Positions 30,051 to 37,648 of a stretch of DNA of 64,000 nt are shown piece after piece (within the stretch, counting starts at the first letter, position 1; every line of letters begins with the position of its first letter). Source of the DNA: Candidatus Gastranaerophilales bacterium (lineage in GTDB: Bacteria > Cyanobacteriota > Vampirovibrionia > Gastranaerophilales > Gastranaerophilaceae); contig CALUYZ010000003.1 in the NCBI GenBank assembly GCA_944325175.1, positions 1-64,000 of the forward strand, given 5' to 3'. The translations under genes were made by a program, and so were the position numbers. The notes below the pieces were generated by a model. The model was not told the DNA's origin. It did no database searches and saw nothing but the letters and a program-made list of their open reading frames with translations.

Positions 30051-31022
30051 TTATTTTTTAACGCAACGTACGTAAGTTTTAGTCGAACGTGCGGTTTGGC
30101 TTACGTTGCCGTAAAATGCGCCTTGTCGCCATGCTAAACCGTTTGCACCAGTTGATATAATTGAGCTTGACCAATATGAACGAACTTCTTCGCTTAAATT
30201 AATTAACAAACCGTTGATATACATGGAAGAAAGTTCATCTATGTTTGGAAGTCTTAAATCTTCTCCCATTGCCATACAAGCATTTGCTGCATCTATAGTT
30301 TCTGAATTATCGCTATAATTTGTTACTGTGGTTGAATAATCTTTGTAGTATGGCATTGGAGAAACAACAGATGCATTTTTATTATATAAAACCGTAACAA
30401 ACCCAACATCCTTCCCAACTTCATTTGGACCTTCACCCCCATTCAAATCATAAATAAAATTAACGCACAATTTGTTATATGCATAATGATCAAAAGTTTC
30501 TTTAGACCCGCATAACGGATTATAAAAAACTGCAACAGATTCGCCGTTTATCGTTTCAAATGCTGCAACTTTTGTATCAACCATATCTCCTGTTTCTCCT
30601 ATTCCATGAGCACCTTGAAATAATTTTGCATTAAGCTCGCTCATCTTCTTTGGAAAATTAATCTCTGATGCTGCACCCAACGTTGTAACTTTGCTTGGAA
30701 TACCGCAAGAATCAAACTTCTCTGCCCCACAAACATTATTAATTTTATATACCTTCGACAACGCATCCAAAATAAAACTCTCCGCCGCCGTATCTTCTGT
30801 CGCGCTGCCTTCTTCATCTTCCGTATACGTTCCATACCCACCCAACGTATTCATCTGCCCAATCGCTTGCGCCAACCTCGCATGCAACGCCTTCCTCTGC
30901 GCATCCCACGCTTTTTCGTTAACATTTACCAACAAACTCGGCAACGTAATTGCCGCCACAATCCCAATAATCGCCAAAGTTATCAACACCTCAGCCAACG
31001 TAAAACCTCTAAACTTTTTCAT
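30051..31022 (-). CDS. Prepilin-like protein with variable DUF1566/lectin-like C-terminus (copy 1)
   Basis: 323 residues. A class III prepilin leader ends KKFRG, followed by FTLAEVLITLAIIG with Glu at +5, so it should be cut and N-methylated by PilD and assembled in a type IV pilus or type II-like pseudopilus. A pilin body (~30-230) contains Cys residues and DLNGGEGPNEVGKDVGF. The last ~85 residues (ACMAMGEDLRLPNIDEL to YVRCVKK) follow the DUF1566/C-type-lectin pattern. The C-terminal variable tract reads RQGAFYGNVSQTARSTKT between the Trp and VRC anchors. GAAAGGA precedes ATG; the promoter lies in the left inverted repeat. Confidence 0.85.
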   Translation of the reverse strand: MKKFRGFTLAEVLITLAIIGIVAAITLPSLLVNVNEKAWDAQRKALHARLAQAIGQMNTLGGYGTYTEDEEGSATEDTAAESFILDALSKVYKINNVCGAEKFDSCGIPSKVTTLGAASEINFPKKMSELNAKLFQGAHGIGETGDMVDTKVAAFETINGESVAVFYNPLCGSKETFDHYAYNKLCVNFIYDLNGGEGPNEVGKDVGFVTVLYNKNASVVSPMPYYKDYSTTVTNYSDNSETIDAANACMAMGEDLRLPNIDELSSMYINGLLINLSEEVRSYWSSSIISTGANGLAWRQGAFYGNVSQTARSTKTYVRCVKK

Positions 31023-31160
31023 ATCATTCTATCCTTTCAACTTTTTGCATCAATCTGTTTAATTTTGTTGCAACCCACCAAAACCCCAATATCTGCACCA
31101 CCTTCCACCCACCCAAAAAGTTCATCCGCCCCTTTTCCCAATCTTGAACAAAATCCAAAA

Positions 31161-31216
31161 CAATGCTATATTAATAAAAAGACCTAAAATGCACCAAACT
31201 TAAACATTTTGGTGCA
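31161..31216 (-). promoter_or_regulatory. Shared prepilin promoter module (copy 1)
   Basis: Dyad TGCACCA-N13-TGGTGCA at 31190-31216, then exactly 17 nt, then AATATAGCATTG (31172 to 31161, minus strand). TTGGTG may act as -35 and TAATAT as -10. Expected RNA start ~135 nt before the gene. Confidence 0.6.
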
Positions 31217-31245
31217 TTTTTTAATACCACAATTCCCCCACAAAA

Positions 31246-31268
31246 GTAGGTTGGGCTTTCAGCCCAAC
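31246..31268 (+). repeat. REP-like GTAG-hairpin element
   Basis: GTAG followed by GTTGGGCT-TTC-AGCCCAAC, a perfect 8-bp stem. Tetranucleotide plus hairpin is the form of REP sequences mobilised by TnpA_REP (RAYT) enzymes. Confidence 0.6.
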
Positions 31269-31311
31269 AGCATCAAACGGTTTTTTCGCCGTCCCTTTTA
31301 AAACATCAAAA

Positions 31312-31344
31312 AACAAAAAAGCGCCACCTAAAAAAAGTGACGCC
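31312..31344 (-). terminator. Intrinsic terminator of prepilin copy 2
   Basis: On the minus strand GGCGTCAC pairs with GTGGCGC(T) across a T-rich loop and is followed by TTTTTTG. Confidence 0.75.
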
Positions 31345-31405
31345 AAAGATAAAATAATAAAGTTGAAAAGATTGTCACATTTTAGCAAAACGCCAAAATG
31401 ATAAT

Positions 31406-32377
31406 TTATCTTCTGATGCAGCGTACGTAGTGGGTATTAGGACGACCGGTATGACTACGGTAGCCACTAGTGAAGGCTTGACCCCAGGCTACCCCCAAAG
31501 TACCTAGCGAAATGACTGAGCTTGACCAATAGCCGTTTGTACTTTCACCCAGGTTGACAAGAGGCGCGTTTACAAATAATGATGCAAGTTCATCTCTATC
31601 GGGGAGTCTTAGATCTTCTCCCATAGCTATACAAGCTCTTGGTGCGTCTATTTGACCCTCTGTTTCTGTATATTGTGGTACAGCAGATGCATAATCCGTG
31701 CTATATGGAACTGGCGCCACAACAACAGGATTTTTGTTGTATAAAGCTGTTATGAAACCAACATCTTTGCCTACTTGATTGGGTCCTTCTTCTCCATTTA
31801 AGTCATATATAAAGTTAACGCACATTTTGTTTTGAGTATAATGAATAGCTGTTGTATCTGAACTACATAATGGATTGTAGAATACTGCTATTGATTCACC
31901 ATTAACTGTTTCAAATGCAGCAGCTTTTGTATCTGCAACATCGCCATTTTCACCTGTATTATGAGCCCCATTTAAAAGTTTTGCATTTAATTCTTTCATT
32001 TTTGTTGGAAAATTAATCTCGGCAACCGCATCCAATGTTGTAATTTTACTTGGAATACCGCAAGAATTTAATTTATCGGGTCCACAAACGTTATTAATTT
32101 TGTAAACTTTTGATAGCGCATCCAAAATAAAACTCTCAGCTGCCGTATCTGCTGTTGCAGTTCCGTCTTCATCTTCCGTATACGTTCCATACCCACCTAA
32201 CGTATTCATCTGCCCAATCGCTTGCGCCAACCTTGCATGCAACGCTTTCCTCTGTGCATCCCATGCCTTTTCGTTGACATTCACAAGTAAACTTGGCAAA
32301 GTAATTGCAGCTACAATTCCAATGATAGCTAAGGTAATTAAAACTTCAGCAAGCGTAAAACCTCTAAACTTTTTCAT
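31406..32377 (-). CDS. Prepilin-like protein with variable DUF1566/lectin-like C-terminus (copy 2)
   Basis: 323 residues with the same prepilin leader and body as copy 1 and the lectin-like end ACIAMGEDLRLPDRDEL to YVRCIRR. Between Trp and the VRC anchor the tract reads GQAFTSGYRSHTGRPNTH. Of the 22 codons from just after that Trp through the anchor Cys, 20 end in C or T (only CAA and GTA do not), far above the surrounding gene. It starts 17 nt after GAAAGGA and is divergently transcribed from copy 3. Likely an exposed minor pilin or tip adhesin (inference). Confidence 0.85.
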   Translation of the reverse strand: MKKFRGFTLAEVLITLAIIGIVAAITLPSLLVNVNEKAWDAQRKALHARLAQAIGQMNTLGGYGTYTEDEDGTATADTAAESFILDALSKVYKINNVCGPDKLNSCGIPSKITTLDAVAEINFPTKMKELNAKLLNGAHNTGENGDVADTKAAAFETVNGESIAVFYNPLCSSDTTAIHYTQNKMCVNFIYDLNGEEGPNQVGKDVGFITALYNKNPVVVAPVPYSTDYASAVPQYTETEGQIDAPRACIAMGEDLRLPDRDELASLFVNAPLVNLGESTNGYWSSSVISLGTLGVAWGQAFTSGYRSHTGRPNTHYVRCIRR

Positions 32378-32515
32378 ATTTTCTGCTTTCCTTTCAACTT
32401 TTGCACCAATTTGAGTAAATTTGATGCAAGGGGTTAAAATAGTTGTTGGTGTGCTGTTTAAGGTGTTGAGGATTTAAAAAATGTCAAATTTTACCCTCTT
32501 GAACTAATCTAAAAA

Positions 32516-32571
32516 CAATGATATATTGAGAAAAAGAAGATAAATGCACCAAGATTACTCATTTTGGTGCA
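32516..32571 (-). promoter_or_regulatory. Shared prepilin promoter module (copy 2)
   Basis: Dyad TGCACCA-N13-TGGTGCA at 32545-32571, 17 nt, then AATATATCATTG on the minus strand (32527 to 32516). Near the gene, TTGCATCAAATTT and AAATTGGTGCAA can form a stem just before the ribosome site. Confidence 0.6.
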
Positions 32572-32658
32572 TTTTTTTGGTTGAAAAAGTTCTTTATCTA
32601 AGAGTGACTAAAATAATAGGACGGGTGGATATGGAATGTATGCGGAAGATGAGATTTC

Positions 32659-32682
32659 GTTGGGGTAGAAACCCCAACCTAC
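32659..32682 (-). repeat. REP-like GTAG-hairpin element
   Basis: Minus-strand GTAG followed by GTTGGGG-TTTCTA-CCCCAAC. It lies midway between the two divergent promoter dyads. Confidence 0.55.
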
Positions 32683-32721
32683 GAAGTTTTAGTGTATGAA
32701 TTTAAAATTAAGCAATAAAAA

Positions 32722-32777
32722 TGCACCATAATATTCATTATGGTGCAAATGGTTTATATGTATTAATATTATCATTG
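32722..32777 (+). promoter_or_regulatory. Shared prepilin promoter module (copy 3)
   Basis: Dyad TGCACCA-N12-TGGTGCA at 32722-32747, 17 nt, then AATATTATCATTG at 32765. Confidence 0.6.
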
Positions 32778-32905
32778 TTTTTTGGAAGTTACAAGCCTTA
32801 TATTTTTAAAATATTTTGTATTTCTCATAATCTTTTATTCAATAAAATTAATCCTTTTAAGGTTTTTGAAACATAATGAATATTTTGGTCTAAAAAGTTG
32901 AAAGG

Positions 32906-33019
32906 ATACATTTATGCTGGATGTTGAAAGCAAGATGAAATAATGATAGCATGAGAATATGTGAAGTGCTGCTTCATTATATATTCTTGATTTAGTTAGT
33001 CAGTTAGAAAGGTATTTTT
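32906..33019 (+). promoter_or_regulatory. Extended leader of copy 3 with short upstream ORF
   Basis: After GTTGAAAGGA, where copies 1, 2 and 7 begin translation, copy 3 has ~100 extra bases before a second ribosome site (AGAAAGGT). The first site serves a 9-codon ORF (32914-32943, MLDVESKMK). A TGAAG/CTTCA stem follows. Similar inserts precede copies 4 and 6. Confidence 0.5.
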
Positions 33020-33991
33020 ATGAAAAAAAAGCAAGGCTTTACACTTGCTGAAGTGTTGATTACTTTGGCAATTATAGGAATTGTGGCTGCAATTACTTTG
33101 CCAAGTTTGCTTGTGAATGTAAACGAAAAAGCATGGGATGCGCAGAAAAAAGCGTTGCATGCAAGACTGGCTCAAGCAATAGGGCAGATGAACGCACTTA
33201 GTGGTTATGGAACGTATACGGAAGACTCCAGCGGAAATGCGACAGCAGATACGGCAGCTGAAAGTTTTATTTTGGATGCATTGTCGAAAGTTTACAAAAT
33301 TAACAATGTTTGCGGACTCGATAAGCTTTCTTCTTGCGGTATTCCAAGTAAAATTACAACATTAGATGCGGTTTCTGAAATTAATTTTCCAACTAAAATG
33401 AAAGAGTTGAATGAAAAACTTTTAAATGGGCTTCATTATACAGGTGAAGGCGGTGATGTTGCAGATACAAAAGCTGCTGCATTTGAAACAGTCAACGGGG
33501 AATCTATAGCGGTATTCTATAACCCATTATGTGGTTCAGATACAACAGCTAACCACTACGTTCAAAACAAAATGTGTGTTAACTTTGTATATGACTTAAA
33601 TGGAGAAGAAGGACCCAATCAAGTAGGTAAAGATGTAGGTTTTATCACGGCTTTCTACAATAAAAACCCTGTCGTTGTAGCACCTGCACCATATAGCACA
33701 AATTACACATCAACAGTACCACAATATACAGAAAATGCAGGAACGGTTGATGCGCATACGGTATGTAAAACCATGGGAGAAGACCTAAGACTTCCAGACA
33801 GAGATGAACTTGCATCAATTTTTATTAATGCTCCGCTTGTTAACCTAAGTGAAAATTCCAACTTCTATTGGTCAGGCTCGGTTATTTCGCCGGGTACCTC
33901 CGGAGCAGGCTGGGGTCAGCACTTTCGTTATGGCACCCGTAACCACAGTACTCGTTCCGCTCCTAACTCCGTACAGTGTATCAAAAGATAA
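33020..33991 (+). CDS. Prepilin-like protein with variable DUF1566/lectin-like C-terminus (copy 3)
   Basis: 323 residues: class III leader (KKKQG before FTLAEVLITLAIIG), pilin body with CGLDKLSSCGIPSK and DLNGEEGPNQVGKDVGF, and lectin-like end VCKTMGEDLRLPDRDEL. The C-terminal tract GQHFRYGTRNHSTRSAPNS replaces that of other copies, and the usual VRC anchor is VQC. In the 22 codons from just after the Trp through the anchor Cys, 19 end in C or T and Arg is CGT throughout. It is divergent from copy 2 and followed by the right inverted repeat with its terminator. Confidence 0.85.
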   Translation: MKKKQGFTLAEVLITLAIIGIVAAITLPSLLVNVNEKAWDAQKKALHARLAQAIGQMNALSGYGTYTEDSSGNATADTAAESFILDALSKVYKINNVCGLDKLSSCGIPSKITTLDAVSEINFPTKMKELNEKLLNGLHYTGEGGDVADTKAAAFETVNGESIAVFYNPLCGSDTTANHYVQNKMCVNFVYDLNGEEGPNQVGKDVGFITAFYNKNPVVVAPAPYSTNYTSTVPQYTENAGTVDAHTVCKTMGEDLRLPDRDELASIFINAPLVNLSENSNFYWSGSVISPGTSGAGWGQHFRYGTRNHSTRSAPNSVQCIKR

Positions 33992-34093
33992 AAATTGTCA
34001 TTGAGCTATTTTAACTATAATATGACAAGAATAAATAAAAAGACTTTTTTTACAAAATTAATAATAGTTTTTAAATTTTATTATTTTATCTTT

Positions 34094-34123
34094 GGCGTCA
34101 CTTTTTTTAGGTGGCGCCTTTTT
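34094..34123 (+). terminator. Intrinsic terminator of prepilin copy 3
   Basis: GGCGTCAC pairs with GTGGCGCC (one G-U pair) across a T-rich loop, followed by TTTTTG. Confidence 0.75.
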
Positions 34124-34170
34124 GTTCTTTTGATGTTTTAAAAGGGACGGCGAAAAAACCGTTTGATGCT

Positions 34171-34193
34171 GTTGGGCTGAAAGCCCAACCTAC
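34171..34193 (-). repeat. REP-like GTAG-hairpin element
   Basis: Minus-strand GTAG followed by GTTGGGCT-TTC-AGCCCAAC; mirror copy of 31246-31268. Confidence 0.6.
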
Positions 34194-34221
34194 TTTGCGA
34201 GTGAATTGTGGTATTAAAAAA

Positions 34222-34277
34222 TGCACCAAAATGTTTAAGTTTGGTGCATTTTAGGTCTTTTTATTAATATAGCATTG
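34222..34277 (+). promoter_or_regulatory. Shared prepilin promoter module (copy 4)
   Basis: Dyad TGCACCA-N13-TGGTGCA at 34222-34248, 17 nt, then AATATAGCATTG at 34266. The ~100-base leader insert (34410-34510) with stem TGAAGT/ACTTCA lies between this and the gene. Confidence 0.6.
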
Positions 34278-34525
34278 TTTTGGATTTTGTTCAAGATTGG
34301 GAAAAGGGGCGGATGAACTTTTTGGGTGGGTGGAAGGTGGTGTGGATATTGGGGTTTTGGTAGGTTGCAACAAAATTAAACAGATTGATGCAAAAAAGCT
34401 GAAAGGATAAATTACGTATAACACGTTGAAGGCAATATAAAATAATGATAATATTAGAATATGTGAAGTTATACTTCATTATATATTCCTGTTGGAATTA
34501 TTTAGCAATAGAAAGGTAATTATTT

Positions 34526-35473
34526 ATGAAAAAGAAAACAGGGTTTACATTAGCTGAAATTCTGATTACTTTAGCTATTATTGGCATAGTAGCTGCAATT
34601 ACGTTGCCAAGTTTACTTGTGAATGTAAATGAAAAAGCATGGGATGCGCAGAAGAAGGCATTGCATGCCAGACTAGCTCAAGCCATCGGACAAATTAATA
34701 CCCTAGGCGGTTATGGAACGTATACGGAAGATGAAGACGGAACTGCAACAGAAGATACGGCGGCGGAGAGTTTTATTTTGGATGCATTGTCGAAGGTGTA
34801 TAAGATAAATAACGTTTGCGGACCTGATAAATTGGGTTCGTGTGGTATTCCAAGTAAAATTACAACATTGGATGCGGTTGCTGAGATTAATTTTCCAACT
34901 AAGATGAGTGAGTTGAATGTAAACCTTTTAAATGGGAATCATCAGGTGAATGAAGAAGGCGATGTGGCAGATACGAAAGCTGCTGCGTTTGAAACTGTGA
35001 ATGGGGAATCAATAGCAGTATTCTATAATCCGTTATGTAGTTCAGATAGCTCCGGAAGCCATTATACGCAGAATAAAATGTGTGTAAATTTTATTTATGA
35101 TTTGAATGGCACAGAAGGTCCTAATCAGGTTGGCAAAGATGTCGGATTTATTACTGCTTTTTATAACAAAAATCCTATTGTTGTAGCACCTATTGCTTAT
35201 GGCACTAATGCAAATAAAAATACATCTATAAATGCGCCTGCATCTTGTAAGGCACAGGGTGAAAATTTGAGGCTGCCAAATAGAGATGAGCTTGGTTCAA
35301 TGTTTGTAAATCAGGTTTTGATAAATATAAGCAGTGAAGCAACATCATACTGGTCTAGTTCCGTTATTTCGCCAGGGAATAGTGGATATGCTTGGTGTTT
35401 AGCCTTTAATCAAGGGCATCGTAACACATGTTCTCGTGCATATTCAACGGAAATAAGATGTGTGAATAAATAG
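34526..35473 (+). CDS. Prepilin-like protein with variable DUF1566/lectin-like C-terminus (copy 4)
   Basis: 315 residues, the shortest copy: the loop before the lectin-like domain (NANKNTSINAPASCKAQGENLRLP) is eight residues shorter. Leader and pilin body match the family. The variable tract is CLAFNQGHRNTCSRAYSTE, anchored by AW and IRC, and it adds two extra Cys. Here 12 of 22 codons end in C or T, a normal level. It uses the AGAAAGGT ribosome site of the extended leader and ends at a bidirectional terminator shared with tsf. Confidence 0.85.
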   Translation: MKKKTGFTLAEILITLAIIGIVAAITLPSLLVNVNEKAWDAQKKALHARLAQAIGQINTLGGYGTYTEDEDGTATEDTAAESFILDALSKVYKINNVCGPDKLGSCGIPSKITTLDAVAEINFPTKMSELNVNLLNGNHQVNEEGDVADTKAAAFETVNGESIAVFYNPLCSSDSSGSHYTQNKMCVNFIYDLNGTEGPNQVGKDVGFITAFYNKNPIVVAPIAYGTNANKNTSINAPASCKAQGENLRLPNRDELGSMFVNQVLINISSEATSYWSSSVISPGNSGYAWCLAFNQGHRNTCSRAYSTEIRCVNK

Positions 35474-35483
35474 TTAATAAGCA

Positions 35484-35514
35484 AAAAAAGCCGAGTATTA
35501 TCTCGGCTTTTTTG
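35484..35514. terminator. Bidirectional terminator between prepilin copy 4 and tsf
   Basis: AAAAAAGCCGAG pairs with CTCGGCTTTTTT around a 6-nt loop, with T runs in both directions. Confidence 0.85.
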
Positions 35515-35529
35515 TATTTATGGGAATTG

Positions 35530-36411
35530 TTATCCTTTAATTTGATTCATAACTTCTTCTGCGAAATTATCTTGTCTTTTTTCTAAGCCTTCGCCAAGAA
35601 CGTATCTTTCGAATTTAACTATTGAAAGTTTGCCTTCAATTAATTGTTGAACAGTTTCATCAGGGTTTTTAACGAAAGGTTGTTCTAAAAGACATCTTGA
35701 AGCCATTAATTTGTTAATTCTGCCTTCAACAATTTTTTCTCTAATGTTTTCAGGTTTTTTAGCTAAGTCTTCTTTGCCCATTTCAATTCTTTTTTCTTCA
35801 GCAATAACGCTTTCGGGAATTTCTTCTCTTGAAACAAATTCAGGAGCAGAAGATGCTATATGTAAGCAAATATCTTTTGCGATTGCTTTTGTTTCATCTG
35901 TGCAATTTTCAGCTTTAACTTCCAATAAAACACCGATTTTATTGTTGTGAACATAAGTTGCAACGCAAGAATTGTCATCATATCTAACAAATCTTCTGAT
36001 TGTAATTTTTTCGCCGATTTTTGCAATTTGAGCTTTAATGTAATCTTCAACAACTGTGCCGTCTGCCATAGCTGTTTTGTTTAGGGCGTCAACATCTGCT
36101 GGGTTTTTTTCAACAATAACTTTTGCAATGTTTGCTGCAACTTCTTTGAAACCTTCATTTTTTGCAACGAAGTCTGTTTCGCAGTTAATTTCAACCATAG
36201 CGCCAACTTTATCTTGAATAAATGTTGAAACAACGCCTTCTGCAGCAATTCTGCCCATTTTTTTATCGGCTGAAGCAATGCCTTTTTGTCTTAAAATTTC
36301 GCTTGCTTTTTCCATATCGCCGTTTGCTTCAACAAGTGCTTTTTTAGCATCCATCATGCCGGCGCCTGTTTTATCTCTCAGTTCTTTCACCATTGAGGCT
36401 TTTATTTCCAT
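35530..36411 (-). CDS. tsf: Translation elongation factor Ts
   Basis: 293 residues. It exchanges GDP for GTP on EF-Tu. The N-terminal UBA-like domain shows VKELRDKTGAGMMDAKKALVEANGD, followed by the core with CETDFVAKNEGF (the TDFV motif that contacts EF-Tu). Length matches the bacterial family. It follows rpsB by 59 bp with an attenuator-like hairpin between them. Confidence 0.97.
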   Translation of the reverse strand: MEIKASMVKELRDKTGAGMMDAKKALVEANGDMEKASEILRQKGIASADKKMGRIAAEGVVSTFIQDKVGAMVEINCETDFVAKNEGFKEVAANIAKVIVEKNPADVDALNKTAMADGTVVEDYIKAQIAKIGEKITIRRFVRYDDNSCVATYVHNNKIGVLLEVKAENCTDETKAIAKDICLHIASSAPEFVSREEIPESVIAEEKRIEMGKEDLAKKPENIREKIVEGRINKLMASRCLLEQPFVKNPDETVQQLIEGKLSIVKFERYVLGEGLEKRQDNFAEEVMNQIKG

Positions 36412-36429
36412 AATTCACTCCTTTAAATT

Positions 36430-36458
36430 AAAAAAGGGGCAGGCTTTTTGTCTGCCCC
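36430..36458 (-). terminator. Intrinsic terminator/attenuator between rpsB and tsf
   Basis: Minus-strand GGGGCAG pairs with CTGCCCC and is followed by TTTTTT. Partial termination here would give more S2 than EF-Ts mRNA; similar attenuation is known between these genes elsewhere. Confidence 0.75.
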
Positions 36459-36470
36459 AAAACTTGTAAC

Positions 36471-37241
36471 TTATACGTTTGCTTCTTCAGCTTGTTTTTC
36501 TTCAACACCGGCATCTTTTGCTTCGATTTTTTCAATTTTGCCTGATGTTGCTTTGTTTTGTCTTAATTCTTTGCCTTCTAAAACAGCGTCTGCAATTTTT
36601 GAAGCAACTAATTTAATGCTTCTAATTGCATCATCGTTACCGGGGATAAGGTAATCAATGCCATCCGGGTCTGCGTTTGTATCTGCTAAGCAAATAACAG
36701 GAATGTTTAATTTGTTAGCTTCTTTAATTGCAATAAGTTCTTTGCCTTGGTCAACAACAAAAACGATATCGGGCATACCTTTCATTTCTTTAATGCCGCC
36801 TAATGTTTTTGATAATTTTGCAAGTTGTCTGTTTAATTGTGCAATTTCTTTTTTAGGCAATTTTTGAGCTGCGCCTGATTCAATAAAGCTTTCAAGTTCT
36901 CTTAATTTGTTAACTCTTGCTCTGATTGTTTCAAAGTTTGTCATCATGCCGCCGAGCCATCTTCTGTTAACATAATAAGCACCTGCTCTAACAGCTTCTT
37001 GAGCTACAACGTCGGTTGCTTGTTTTTTAGTACCTACAAAAAGAACATTTTTGCCTTTTGCAGCGTATTCTCTAACGATATTATAAGCAGCTTCTAATTT
37101 TTCAGCTGTTTTTCTTAAATCTAAAATGTAAATACCGTTTTTTGCCCCAAAGATATAGGGTTTCATTTTGGGGTTCCATTTTTGTGTTTGGTGGCCAAAG
37201 TGCACACCTGCATCCAATAGTTCAACTAAATTGATTGCCAT
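36471..37241 (-). CDS. rpsB: 30S ribosomal protein S2
   Basis: 256 residues. Family motifs: [19 protein letters not shown] at the start, [15 protein letters not shown] (~94-108) and [25 protein letters not shown] (central-C). The tail is extended, acidic and Lys-rich. It binds S1 and the 30S platform. GGACA lies before ATG. A structured leader and TATAAT-type promoter are upstream. Confidence 0.97.
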   Translation of the reverse strand: MAINLVELLDAGVHFGHQTQKWNPKMKPYIFGAKNGIYILDLRKTAEKLEAAYNIVREYAAKGKNVLFVGTKKQATDVVAQEAVRAGAYYVNRRWLGGMMTNFETIRARVNKLRELESFIESGAAQKLPKKEIAQLNRQLAKLSKTLGGIKEMKGMPDIVFVVDQGKELIAIKEANKLNIPVICLADTNADPDGIDYLIPGNDDAIRSIKLVASKIADAVLEGKELRQNKATSGKIEKIEAKDAGVEEKQAEEANV

Positions 37242-37358
37242 AGTTTTGTCCTTTCAAAGTTTTAGTAACACAGAGGATTTTGAATTTCTGCCCCTATGGT
37301 CAAAAAGGCTGGTAAAACTTACCATACGAATTATTCAAATCCTATCTAAAAAATTATA
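37242..37358 (-). promoter_or_regulatory. rpsB promoter and structured leader
   Basis: TATAAT on the minus strand (37358-37353) with CTTGAA 16 nt upstream. In the leader, ACCATA (37321-37326) lies where it can pair either with the distant TATGGT (37295-37300) or take part in hairpin TGGTAA-AAC-TTACCA (37310-37324). Such exclusive pairing suits S2 autoregulation, not proven here. Confidence 0.45.
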
Positions 37359-37648
37359 ATAAACATAAGGTTAATTCAAGTGTTCACAAAAAAATAAAAG
37401 AAATATTTAAGTTTTGTAACATTTATTCAAGTTTTAACCTATGAAAACCGAAATATTATTATATACTTTTGAAATATACAGTATATATTACGTGATGGAA
37501 AGAAACAGTATGAAAGTAAAATGCCATAAATAAGCATGGTTTGAGACAGGTGCAATTTATTTTGCACCTGTTTTGTTTTAATTTTTATTTTTTTTCATGT
37601 ACAATGTTTTTGTTTAAAACAAATTTGTTTCAAAATGGGGAGTGAAAA
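37359..37648. other. Gene-free stretch with an orphan terminator
   Basis: No supported gene. At 37546-37571 ACAGGTGCAA pairs with TTGCACCTGT and is followed by TTTGTTTTA, a rightward intrinsic terminator. Only a 12-codon ORF (from 37494) precedes it, without ribosome site. A short RNA ending here is possible. Confidence 0.4.

Larger units (their letters stand above)
31030..31350. repeat. Left arm of a ~325-bp inverted repeat around prepilin copies 2 and 3
   Basis: This stretch is the reverse complement of 34078-34410 with only a few mismatches. It holds, reading leftwards, the copy 2 terminator, a REP-like hairpin, the shared promoter dyad and the leader of copy 1 up to its GAAAGGA site. The arms are about 3 kb apart. 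Confidence 0.9.
32401..32900. repeat. Direct repeat A: shared divergent prepilin promoter region
   Basis: Bases 32401-32759 are identical to 52476-52834 (constant offset 20,075). The next ~145 bp are similar but diverged and end at the GTTGAAAGGA site before a rightward prepilin gene. Each copy sits between a leftward and a rightward prepilin gene. Confidence 0.93.
34078..34410. repeat. Right arm of the ~325-bp inverted repeat
   Basis: Near-identical reverse complement of 31030-31350. Contains the copy 3 terminator, a REP-like hairpin, the promoter dyad and the GAAAGGATA site upstream of copy 4. Differences from the left arm are scattered single bases. Confidence 0.9.

Noticed and set aside
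30641-31187. Several 66-123-codon frames overlapping prepilin copy 1
   Set aside because: Shadow frames of the prepilin coding sequence; no ribosome sites and unusual composition.
32380-33010. Intergenic prepilin DNA considered as a DGR template repeat
   Set aside because: It has no similarity to the 3' ends of the prepilin genes; it is a promoter region with hairpins.
31030-34410. Inverted repeats considered as ends of an insertion sequence or composite transposon
   Set aside because: No transposase frame lies between or beside them and no target duplication was recognised; the arms are gene-flanking regulatory DNA.
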